A stretch of DNA of 12,302 bases from Deltaproteobacteria bacterium. GTDB lineage: Bacteria; Desulfobacterota; Binatia; UBA9968. The translations under genes and the position numbers were made by a program. The notes under the pieces were generated by a model. It was not told the DNA's origin. It did no database searches and saw only the letters and a program-made list of their open reading frames with translations. This document shows positions 6,819 to 12,302 of this stretch, piece after piece. Within the stretch, counting starts at the first letter, position 1; each line of letters opens with the position of its first letter. The DNA lies in the NCBI GenBank assembly GCA_016183145.1, contig JACPFE010000645.1, positions 1 to 12,302 of the forward strand, given 5' to 3'.

Positions 6819-8886
6819 ACGCTTTCTCCCTAATGATAATATTCCGATACTCGTCCACCGAGGCTTCCTGCTCCGGCTGGATCACTGTCGTCGTGTCCAA
6901 TTGTTCGACGATCGCCGGACCGTCAATTTGGTGCCCGGTCTCCAGGAGATCGCGGGTGTAAATTTGCGTGTTCAACGTGCCGTGCTCTTTGCCGAAGAAA
7001 ACCTTGCGCTCGCCGGTCTTCGCCTCCTCGACTTTGCGTCCGGTGACTTTGCCGGGCGAGAGTTTCGCCTGGGGCACGAGTCCGAGGGAGATCAGGCGAA
7101 GGCTTACAAGCTCCACCGGCTCGGTCTCCGCCTTGTGGCCGGAATTCTGCTCGTGCATCGTGTCGAAGCGCTGGCGCATCACCTTCAGATCTTCCGGTTT
7201 GAGCGGCGGCATGGGACAAGGGACGGTTAACTCATATCCTTGCCCCGCGTAGCGCAGGTCGAGGTAGGGTTCGATCTTGATCTCGTCGTCGCGAAAATCC
7301 TCGTCCTGGAGGTCGGCCTTGGCGCGGTCGATCAGTTGGGCGAACAGATGGTTGATGTCGTTCAGATCGAGGTCATCCAGACCGACGAGCTTCGAGCGCA
7401 CGTAGTCGTGCTTGACGTCGGACATGAGCAGGCCTAGCGCCGAGTGGACGCCTGGCGTTAGCGGCACGAGCACCGAGGGAATGCCCAGGTCGAGCGCCAT
7501 GCGACCGGCGTGCATCGGGCCGCCGCCGCCGAAAGCGACCAGAGTGAAATCGCGGATATCATAGCCGCGCGCCGAGGAAACCGCTTTGATCGCCTCTTCC
7601 ATCTTGACGTTGATGATCTTGATCACGCCGTCGGCGGCTTCGAGCAGGTTTAACTTCAGCGGCTTGGCGATTTTTTCTTCCAGCAGCCGCTCGGCCTTGG
7701 CTTTGTTAAGTTTCATTCGACCGCCGAGGAATTGATCGGGGTCCAAGACACCGGTGACGATATTCGCATCGGTGACGGTGATTTCCTGGCCGCCGCGGTC
7801 GTAACTCACCGGCCCCGGATCGGCCCCCGCGCTGTCGGGGCCGACCTGCAGCCCGCCCACCGCGTCGATGCGCGCAATCGTGCCGCCGCCGGCGCTGACC
7901 GTGTGAATGTCGAGCATCGGCAGGCTGATCGGCCGCATGCTGATTTTTCCTTGCGTCGTGATCACCGGGTTGCCCTGGTGAATCAGCGCGACATCGCAGC
8001 TCGTGCCGCCCATGTCGAAGGTAATGAGGTCGTTGATGCCGACCCGCTCGCAGGTGCCCATCGACGCGATCACGCCCCCGGCCGGGCCGGAGAGCACCGT
8101 CGCCACCGGTTTTTCCGCCGAGCCCTTGAAGGTTGAGACGCCGCCGTTGGATTGCATGATGTAGAGCTTCGGCGTGGTGACGCCCAGCTCGCGCATGCGG
8201 CTTTCCAGGCGGCTCAAGTAGCTCGACATCACCGGTTGGATATAGGCGTTGATCACGGTTGTGCTGAGCCGGTAAAATTCACGAATCTGCGGCAGGACTT
8301 CGTAAGAGAGCGAAAGGCGCGCTTGGGGAAATTCCTCGGCGAAAAGTTCCTTGATTTTAAGCTCATGGTCGGGATTTAGAAACGAAAAGAGAAAGCAGAC
8401 GGCGACGGACTGTACGCCTTTTTTCTTCAGCCGCTTGATCGCCTCGCGCGCCGCCACCACGTCAATTGATTTCAGCGCGTTACCGCGGAAATCGACCCGC
8501 TCGGGAATCTCCTCGGTGTAATAGGGCAGCGCCAACAGGCGCGGCTTCTCGAAAAAGAGGTCGTAGGTCGCCGGACCGTAGCCGCGGGTCTGCTCCATGA
8601 CTTCGTAGATGCCGCGGAAGCCTTCGGTGACGAGCAGGCCGGTCTTGGCGCCTTTTTCCTCCAATAGAGCATTGGTTCCCACCGTCGTGCCGTGGGAGAA
8701 AAATGAAATATCTTTTGCCGCCACGCCCCGGTCGATGAGTTCCTTGACGCCGTTCATGACCGCCTCAAAGGGCTCCTTCGGAGTCGACGGGACTTTGGTG
8801 ATGGCGATCTCGCCGGTCTCTTCGTTGAAAAAAACGAAATCGGAAAACGTTCCTCCGGTGTCGACAGTGACTCTAAACTTACTCAT
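6817..8886 (-). CDS. Hydantoinase A/oxoprolinase family protein (ATP-binding subunit)
   Basis: 689-residue A subunit of the hydantoinase/5-oxoprolinase/acetone-carboxylase superfamily; it should phosphorylate or otherwise activate the substrate for its B partner. The N-terminal Hydant_A_N domain opens with VDTGGTFSDFVFF (8-20) and holds SHGTTVGTNALLEEKGAKTG (64-83). The central ASKHA-fold domain shows SNGGV (246-250), LSGPAGGV (265-272), FDMGGTSCDVALI (290-302), GPDSAGADPGP (349-359) and AFGGGGPMHAGRMA (451-464). A C-terminal domain follows to 689. Length is typical. I start it at the ATG at 8886 (MSKFRVTVDTGG) because the family begins there and AGGCAG lies 7 bases upstream; the in-frame ATG at 8904 adds six unconserved residues and lacks a ribosome site. 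It leads two hyuB genes. No gamma subunit as in acetone carboxylase is present, so acetone carboxylase itself is unlikely. Confidence 0.94.
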   Translation of the reverse strand: MSKFRVTVDTGGTFSDFVFFNEETGEIAITKVPSTPKEPFEAVMNGVKELIDRGVAAKDISFFSHGTTVGTNALLEEKGAKTGLLVTEGFRGIYEVMEQTRGYGPATYDLFFEKPRLLALPYYTEEIPERVDFRGNALKSIDVVAAREAIKRLKKKGVQSVAVCFLFSFLNPDHELKIKELFAEEFPQARLSLSYEVLPQIREFYRLSTTVINAYIQPVMSSYLSRLESRMRELGVTTPKLYIMQSNGGVSTFKGSAEKPVATVLSGPAGGVIASMGTCERVGINDLITFDMGGTSCDVALIHQGNPVITTQGKISMRPISLPMLDIHTVSAGGGTIARIDAVGGLQVGPDSAGADPGPVSYDRGGQEITVTDANIVTGVLDPDQFLGGRMKLNKAKAERLLEEKIAKPLKLNLLEAADGVIKIINVKMEEAIKAVSSARGYDIRDFTLVAFGGGGPMHAGRMALDLGIPSVLVPLTPGVHSALGLLMSDVKHDYVRSKLVGLDDLDLNDINHLFAQLIDRAKADLQDEDFRDDEIKIEPYLDLRYAGQGYELTVPCPMPPLKPEDLKVMRQRFDTMHEQNSGHKAETEPVELVSLRLISLGLVPQAKLSPGKVTGRKVEEAKTGERKVFFGKEHGTLNTQIYTRDLLETGHQIDGPAIVEQLDTTTVIQPEQEASVDEYRNIIIREKA

Positions 8887-8889
8887 CGT

Positions 8890-8960
8890 GACTGCCTGTA
8901 GCATTATTCTAAAGCTGGTTCAACTAAAGTTTCCTCAATTTGCCATCCGCGACTGCCTGT
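8890..8960. repeat. Direct repeat GACTGCCTGT flanking the divergent control region
   Basis: GACTGCCTGT occurs at 8890-8899 and again at 8951-8960, 61 bases apart, inside the 109-base gap between divergent hyuA and the flavin-binding gene. Context is also similar (CG-G before, G after). The first copy covers the hyuA ribosome-site region and the second abuts the TTGACA of the opposite promoter. They could be paired operator sites or chance. Confidence 0.4.
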
Positions 8961-8988
8961 TGACATCTGAGCCAGTCTTTTCTACGAT
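8960..8988 (+). promoter_or_regulatory. Candidate sigma70 promoter of the flavin-binding gene
   Basis: Perfect -35 TTGACA (8960-8965), a 17-base spacer and -10 TACGAT (8983-8988, four of six). The predicted start of transcription is about 8995, immediately before the ATG at 8996, so the message would have no 5' leader. The spacing is optimal, which makes this the clearest promoter-like site in the window. Confidence 0.6.
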
Positions 8989-8995
8989 CCGGCCC

Positions 8996-9412
8996 ATGAT
9001 TAAACTAATCGATCAGATGCGGGAGTTGATCGACCCGGCTTTGGCAAACGGCTGTCCTTGTATTCTCGCGACGGCTTCGCCGGACGGCGAGCCGGATATC
9101 GGTTTCAAGGGGAGCATGATGGTCTTCGATGACGAGTCGCTAGCGTACTGGGAGCGTACCCGGCGGCAGCATTTAAAAAACGTCACGGCGAACCCAAAGG
9201 TGATCGTGCTGTTTCGCGATACCAAGACCAAGGTCAACTGGCGTTTTCACGGGATCGCCACGGTTCATGACAGTGGCCCGGTCAGGGATCAGGTGATGGC
9301 GCGCACTGTGCCGGCGGAGCTGGAGAAGGACCCCGAGCGCAAAGGCTCGGCGGTTGTCATCAGAATCGAGAAGGTCACGAACTTGGGCGGCCAGGTACTG
9401 CAATCTCGATAG
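8996..9412 (+). CDS. Pyridoxamine 5'-phosphate oxidase-like FMN-binding protein
   Basis: 138-residue small split-barrel flavoprotein of the pyridoxamine-phosphate-oxidase superfamily. Matching features are the opening helix (1-18), CPCILATASPDGEPDIGFKG (20-39, first strands of the barrel), SLAYWERTRRQHLKNVTANP (48-67), VIVLFRD (69-75) and the WRFHGIATV strand (82-90). Proteins of this size usually bind FMN or F420 and act as small reductases or oxidases; true PdxH enzymes are longer, near 200 residues, so vitamin B6 synthesis is not implied. The frame stays open upstream to 8609, but that stretch is antisense to hyuA and not conserved. The start at 8996 fits the family and the promoter; there is no Shine-Dalgarno site before it or before the in-frame ATG at 9017. 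It is divergent from hyuA, so co-regulation is possible. Confidence 0.85.
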   Translation: MIKLIDQMRELIDPALANGCPCILATASPDGEPDIGFKGSMMVFDDESLAYWERTRRQHLKNVTANPKVIVLFRDTKTKVNWRFHGIATVHDSGPVRDQVMARTVPAELEKDPERKGSAVVIRIEKVTNLGGQVLQSR

Positions 9413-9729
9413 CATTCCCGCGTCCCTTGCTGATCGGGCGGTTAAGAAAAGCCGCATCCGCACTTTGGGGACCTCGGCTCTGTAGTGTAGTGTCTCTTAA
9501 ATCGAGGCACTTATTTACTCGTCATTCCGGCCAAGCTGGCGTAGCCAGCGCGAGCCGGAATCCAGGACTTCGAAGGAACACTGGATTCCCGCTTGCGCGG
9601 GAATGACGACTAAGATGGTCTTGGATAAAGTACAAACAGCGTGAGACAGTCCACTAGTTGCCCTTAAGCTTGGGGTTGGGTCTCAAAAGCGGTGATTTTC
9701 GATCCTCGCTGGCGGGAACTCATTCCGAA
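9413..9729. other. 317-base non-coding spacer with a REP-like palindrome
   Basis: Lies between the convergent flavin-binding gene (+) and coiled-coil gene (-). It contains the palindromic repeat at 9520-9608. A short GCGG...CCGC stem near 9439-9462 is the only hairpin close to the upstream stop and lacks a U-run. No coding potential is seen on either strand. I looked for insertion-sequence ends flanking the repeat and found none that convinced me. Confidence 0.7.
9520..9608. repeat. REP-like composite palindrome (CGTCATTCC...GGAATGACG)
   Basis: The outer arms CGTCATTCC (9520-9528) and GGAATGACG (9600-9608) are exact reverse complements, as are the inner arms GGAATCCAG (9557-9565) and CTGGATTCC (9581-9589). 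CCGGCCAAGCTGGCGTAGCC and CCCGCTTGCGCGGG form secondary stems. This double-palindrome layout is the familiar extragenic CGTCATTCC...GGAATCCAG element widespread in proteobacterial and environmental genomes. It is non-coding, placed between convergent genes. Confidence 0.85.
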
Positions 9730-10140
9730 TCAGATTTTACCCTCCGAGTGTAATCCCGCCACGCGCGCCTTGATGATATCTTCAAAATTGCCCGTCGAGA
9801 TGTCTTCCGGCAACGGCATGGGTTCGGCGCCCAGTTTGGCGAGCCGTTGAATGACGACCGCGAGATCGGAGCGCCTCTCGCGGTACGCGTTCACATGAGT
9901 GCGGCAATCGAGAATGCTCCGGTCGATCTGCGTCAGGCACTCTGCCAACGCGTTCTTATGCCGCTCCGACAAATCTCGCAACCGCTCTACCTCCGCTTGC
10001 ACGACCTGCTCGGCGACCGGTCGTACTCGCTCTTCGATTTGCGCCTTCATATCCTCCAGCGCCCGAAAGAGCCTCTCGTGGGTTTGCTCTTCCTTTATCG
10101 AGTTGTCCCTCATACCAACATGCGGCCCGGTGTCGTTCAT
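9730..10140 (-). CDS. Small coiled-coil protein of unknown function
   Basis: 136 residues; I do not recognise the family. From about 15 to 105 it is a highly charged, almost proline-free helical stretch with heptad-like spacing (ERLFRALEDMKAQIEERV, EQVVQAEVERLRDLSERH, then a continuing helix to QRLAKLG), followed by a short tail with EPMPLPEDIS. There is no signal peptide and no membrane segment, so it is probably a cytoplasmic, oligomeric, helical protein. The start is uncertain: neither the ATG at 10140 nor the one nine codons on (MRDNSIKEE, 10113) has a clear ribosome site. The same frame is open upstream of 10140 for eleven codons to a TGA, and beyond that TGA a further 29-codon open stretch begins with ATG at 10263. 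It lies downstream of the HTH gene on the same strand and may share its transcript. Confidence 0.65.
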   Translation of the reverse strand: MNDTGPHVGMRDNSIKEEQTHERLFRALEDMKAQIEERVRPVAEQVVQAEVERLRDLSERHKNALAECLTQIDRSILDCRTHVNAYRERRSDLAVVIQRLAKLGAEPMPLPEDISTGNFEDIIKARVAGLHSEGKI

Positions 10141-10173
10141 GCTTTGCAGTGATGACGCTGCGGAAAGATTTTC

Positions 10174-10263
10174 TCAGATGGAATTGAGCGCGGATTCTAC
10201 ACTGGCCAATTTTTCAGTCACTTTGCCCTGCTCGCGCAGTTGTTCTATCGGTTTGTGCTCCAT
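10174..10263 (-). CDS. Possible 29-residue small ORF, in frame with the coiled-coil gene
   Basis: ATG at 10263 to TGA at 10176-10174 encodes MEHKPIEQLREQGKVTEKLA plus nine residues (ending in ALNSI). It is charged and helical in character, like the next gene, and in the same frame as it; only this TGA and eleven sense codons separate them. TAGGCG just upstream is a weak ribosome site at best. It may be the broken 5' end of the longer gene, a small leader gene, or chance. It is listed because its position decides how the following gene is read. Confidence 0.3.
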   Translation of the reverse strand: MEHKPIEQLREQGKVTEKLASVESALNSI

Positions 10264-10296
10264 CGCCTACGAGGAACTAACACGAGAGGCACGAGG

Positions 10297-10518
10297 TTAC
10301 TTTCCTGTCGGCATTGCGCCTTTTGAGCTGTCCTCTCCGTTATCGGAGATGCCCATCGACTTACTGGAAACCAGTTCGAGCACGTCATGGCGACTGAACC
10401 GCCAACTGCGCCCGATCCTGTTTCCCGGAATGGCGCCCCGCTCAGCCAGCTTATAAACGGTCTTTAGATGGATTTTCAGGAGGGCTGCCACTTCCGACGG
10501 TGTCATTATTTCTTCCAT
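10297..10518 (-). CDS. Excisionase-family helix-turn-helix DNA-binding protein
   Basis: 73 residues. Residues 6-49, TPSEVAALLKIHLKTVYKLA followed by ERGAIPGNRIGRSWRFSRHDVLEL, are the complete MerR-like winged HTH of the excisionase/HTH_17 family, which binds DNA in recombination directionality or as a small transcription regulator. The tail after 50 is short, polar and unconserved. An AGGGGA ribosome site 7-8 bases before the ATG supports the start. No integrase or recombinase lies in the window, so an excisionase role is unproven; a small repressor or activator is as likely. A palindrome-centred promoter lies about 180 bases upstream and is a natural target for this protein. The coiled-coil gene follows 156 bases downstream on the same strand. 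Confidence 0.85.
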   Translation of the reverse strand: MEEIMTPSEVAALLKIHLKTVYKLAERGAIPGNRIGRSWRFSRHDVLELVSSKSMGISDNGEDSSKGAMPTGK

Positions 10519-10539
10519 CTGTTTTCCCCTTTCAATGTT

Positions 10540-10680
10540 TCAGTCTGCGGTTACACTTTTCCCCTCACTCACTCTGAGCAGAAATTGTGCCAATGGGCCC
10601 CAAGATGGCCCCAATGATTCGTAAGGCTTTAAAATTCCGAAGAATTCCCTTGCTCTGCGGCGAAGTCTCGTCAAGGCCAT
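10540..10680 (-). CDS. Possible 46-residue ORF upstream of the HTH gene
   Basis: ATG at 10680 to TGA at 10540 encodes a basic N-terminal half (MALTRLRRRAREFFGILKPY) and a tail ending in the residues QFLLRVSEGKSVTAD. The frame continues upstream to a TTG at 10743, but that would cross the candidate promoter, so the ATG is preferred. There is no good ribosome site and I recognise no family. It ends 21 bases before the HTH start. It may be real but could be chance in this small-gene region. Confidence 0.25.
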   Translation of the reverse strand: MALTRLRRRAREFFGILKPYESLGPSWGPLAQFLLRVSEGKSVTAD

Positions 10681-10698
10681 CAAAACCCAGCGAATCCC

Positions 10699-10728
10699 AT
10701 TGTAGACGAAATTGGCCAATTTCGACAA
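10699..10728 (-). promoter_or_regulatory. Candidate promoter with an 18-bp perfect palindrome as spacer
   Basis: On the minus strand: TTGTCG (10728-10723, four of six for -35), an 18-base spacer and TACAAT (10704-10699, five of six for -10). CGAAATTGGCCAATTTCG (10707-10724) is a perfect palindrome that fills the spacer and overlaps the -35, the classic place for a repressor to block RNA polymerase. Transcription would run toward the HTH gene (ATG at 10518), with a leader of about 175 bases. Confidence 0.45.
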
Positions 10729-10856
10729 ATTTCTGTCAACCAAATGGCAAGCGAGTTGTCGCGAAGGAGGGGTGTGGCGCGGCGTTCAACTAACAAAGCC
10801 GATGGTGCCTTTGAGAAGACAGCAACTCAATTTCGCTGTGCGGCGGGAGCTTACTC

Positions 10857-12302
10857 TCATTCAAACCTCGCTCGACTCTGCCGCTCCTGAACGCCGGCCA
10901 ATTGCTTCTCCCACTTCTTGGAGAATTCCGCCCGCGTCTCATCGCTGATCGCGCTAGTGGCGGGAAATTTATCGCGCCACTCGTAAGGCCGCACGGCTTC
11001 GATGATCATCCGAGAGTTGTGCCCTTTCTGCCCCGGCTGAATAATCGGATCGAGTGGCCCGCTCCAGGTACGGCGCAAGATATCCACCGAAGTCGCCGGA
11101 TCGGAGCGCGTAGCCATGGCCCAAACGACTTCGTTCAAATCGGTGATGTCGATGTCCTCGTCCACAACGACCACGTATCGCCCCAAGTAGGCGCCGGCAT
11201 GGCACTGGCAGGCGACCAGGGCGGCTTGTTTCGCGTGGCCGCGGTATCTCTGCTTGATCGACACGACGATCATGAAGCGCTGCGCCGGCGGCGGCAAGTA
11301 CACACCGCGAATATCCGGCACCCCGGCCTGCTCCATACCGTTCCAAACCATGGCGGCGCGCAAGCATGACCGATACATGCCGTGAATCGTCGGCTTGAAC
11401 GGCGCCGCGCCGCAGATGATCGGGTCGTTGCGATAGTAAAGCGCCTTGACGCGCATGAACGGTTCGGCGCGCCGGGCGCTCGCGTAGTAGCCCGGCCACT
11501 CGCCGAAAGGACCTTCGGGAAGCGTCTCGCCGGGCATGATTTCACCTTCGATAGCGATCTCCGCCGTGGCGGGGATATGCAGCTTGGTCAGAGGCAATTC
11601 CAAGACTTCGATCGGCTGGCCGAGAAGCCCACCGGTCCAGTCATACTCGTTGACGCCGAAGGGAACCGCCTGGGATGCCGCGATGAACAGCAGCGGATGT
11701 TGGCCAAAAACCATCGCCACGGGGAGTGGTTTTCCCGCCCGCATCGCCTTTTCGTAATGAATCTTGCCATGCTTCCCCGGCGAGATATAGAGTCCGACCT
11801 TGTCCTTGTCGTGGAGCATCACGCGGTAGCACCCGACGTTTTCTAAGCCCGTCTCCGGGTCGCGAGTCACCACCAGATGGCCGGTTCCCAAATAGCGGCC
11901 GCCGTCGCCTTCGTGCCAGCGCGGCACCGGAAACTTCGTCAGATCCACCTGATCGTCGCGCTCGATGTTTTCCATCACCGGTCCCGTGGCAACGATCTTC
12001 GGCTTGATCGGCTGAAGGCTGCGCAGGCGCGCGCGCAGCGCGTCGATCAAGGGGATCGTCTTTATATCCGCCGGCAGGTTCAGTGTCAGCGCGGTGCGCT
12101 CCAGGGTCTCGAGCATGTTGGCGAGGACGCGGCGCTGGGGATCGAAGCCCGGGACCTTATCGAACAACACCGCGGGAGGCGTGGAGATCCGTTCGAGAAT
12201 AATTTCGGTCAGGGCGCCGATCTCCAAGTCCCAATGCGCGCCGGAAATGGATTCGAGTTGCTCCAACCTCTTTACGTCCTTCAGCCAATCGCGCAAATCG
12301 CA
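10857..12302 (-). CDS. UbiD-family prenylated-FMN-dependent decarboxylase (5' end outside window)
   Basis: About 481 residues are visible. The frame is still open at the window edge and reads Cys-Asp-Leu before RDWLKDVKRLEQLE; the UbiD family has a DLR-W-L opening, so the true start lies just beyond 12302 and the TTG at 12296 is not it. UbiD enzymes add or remove carboxylate on unsaturated or aromatic substrates using prenyl-FMN made by UbiX. Counting from the TTG, Arg158, Glu261 and Glu266 (PEGPFGEWPGYY) match the catalytic Arg-Glu-Glu set of fungal Fdc1, and Asn153, His176 and Glu217 match its metal ligands with the same spacing, so it should be active. The C-terminal part (370-435) contains VVVVDEDIDITDLNEVVWAM. 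Substrate is unknown; ubiquinone synthesis is only one option. No ubiX is in view. It shares a strand with the hyuA-hyuB set but is 2 kb away. Confidence 0.94.
   Translation of the reverse strand, partial: CDLRDWLKDVKRLEQLESISGAHWDLEIGALTEIILERISTPPAVLFDKVPGFDPQRRVLANMLETLERTALTLNLPADIKTIPLIDALRARLRSLQPIKPKIVATGPVMENIERDDQVDLTKFPVPRWHEGDGGRYLGTGHLVVTRDPETGLENVGCYRVMLHDKDKVGLYISPGKHGKIHYEKAMRAGKPLPVAMVFGQHPLLFIAASQAVPFGVNEYDWTGGLLGQPIEVLELPLTKLHIPATAEIAIEGEIMPGETLPEGPFGEWPGYYASARRAEPFMRVKALYYRNDPIICGAAPFKPTIHGMYRSCLRAAMVWNGMEQAGVPDIRGVYLPPPAQRFMIVVSIKQRYRGHAKQAALVACQCHAGAYLGRYVVVVDEDIDITDLNEVVWAMATRSDPATSVDILRRTWSGPLDPIIQPGQKGHNSRMIIEAVRPYEWRDKFPATSAISDETRAEFSKKWEKQLAGVQERQSRARFE

Larger units (their letters stand above)
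10519..10856. other. 338-base spacer between the UbiD gene and the HTH gene
   Basis: Holds a candidate promoter and palindrome (10699-10728) and a weak 46-codon ORF (10540-10680, minus). It is less GC-rich than the flanking enzymes. In the leader to the HTH gene, GGGCC-ATCTTGG-GGCCC (about 10588-10606) could form a short hairpin. The 113 bases closest to the UbiD gene show nothing I can name, and no terminator with a U-run was seen after the UbiD stop. Confidence 0.65.

Noticed and set aside
6817..8886. Calling the A and B subunits acetone carboxylase or 5-oxoprolinase
   Set aside because: No gamma subunit gene is present, and the family's substrates cannot be told apart from these motifs; only the superfamily name is justified.
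8609..8995. N-terminal extension of the flavin-binding gene by 129 residues
   Set aside because: The stretch is antisense to hyuA, does not resemble the family, and the promoter at 8960-8988 would lie downstream of such a start.
9439..9462. Possible terminator after the flavin-binding gene
   Set aside because: The stem is four base pairs with a ten-base loop and no U-run, too weak to call.
9520..9608. CRISPR-like or insertion-sequence interpretation of the palindrome
   Set aside because: There is a single composite palindrome with no spaced direct repeats, no transposase and no target duplication, so it fits an extragenic REP-like element.
10778..10800. GCGGCGTTCAACTAACAAAGCCG looked a little like an integron attC recombination site
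   Set aside because: Only one box resembles attC ends, no paired simple site or extended imperfect stem is found, and no integron integrase is nearby.

Overview
The window looks like chromosomal DNA from a high-GC, uncultivated-type bacterium. High-GC coding regions, several families of dispersed palindromic repeats, many acyl-hydantoin-type genes and a UbiD decarboxylase are all common in soil or subsurface lineages such as Deltaproteobacteria-like bacteria, Tectomicrobia, Rokubacteria/NC10 and Binatota. The taxonomic placement is inference; no rRNA or other marker in the window settles it. I see no rRNA, tRNA, CRISPR array, transposase or phage structural gene.

Layout. (1) Positions 1-2260, + strand: the C-terminal third of purL, then a complete purF, so a piece of the de novo purine pathway. 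(2) 2261-2768: a non-coding spacer with four copies, in two orientations, of a 'CACC(A/G)C(A/G)GAG' type repeat. (3) 2769-3035, - strand: a stand-alone SWIB/MDM2-domain protein. (4) 3102-8886, - strand: a probable operon reading hyuA, hyuB copy 2, hyuB copy 1. These are the two subunit types of the hydantoinase/5-oxoprolinase/acetone-carboxylase superfamily, with the B subunit present as a tandem duplication. Each B copy is preceded by a spacer carrying the same hairpin-forming repeat. (5) 8996-9412, + strand: a small pyridoxamine-phosphate-oxidase-like flavin-binding protein, divergent from hyuA and possibly translated from a leaderless message. (6) 9413-10856: a less GC-rich pocket with a REP-like palindrome, an excisionase-type HTH gene, a small coiled-coil gene with an in-frame TGA just upstream, and a candidate promoter built around an 18-bp perfect palindrome. 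(7) 10857-12302, - strand: a UbiD-family (prenylated-FMN) decarboxylase that runs off the right edge.

How it fits together. purL and purF serve purine synthesis and look unrelated to the rest. The HyuA/HyuB set hydrolyses or carboxylates a small amide, cyclic imide or ketone that cannot be named from sequence. The UbiD enzyme (de)carboxylates an unsaturated or aromatic acid. Their proximity suggests a catabolic neighbourhood, but about 2 kb of unrelated small genes separates them and no shared pathway can be shown.

No clearly new system was found. The points most worth a second look are the tandem hyuB duplication with its co-duplicated repeat spacer, the palindrome-centred promoter and interrupted small genes at 9.7-10.8 kb, and the divergent control region at 8.89-9.00 kb.
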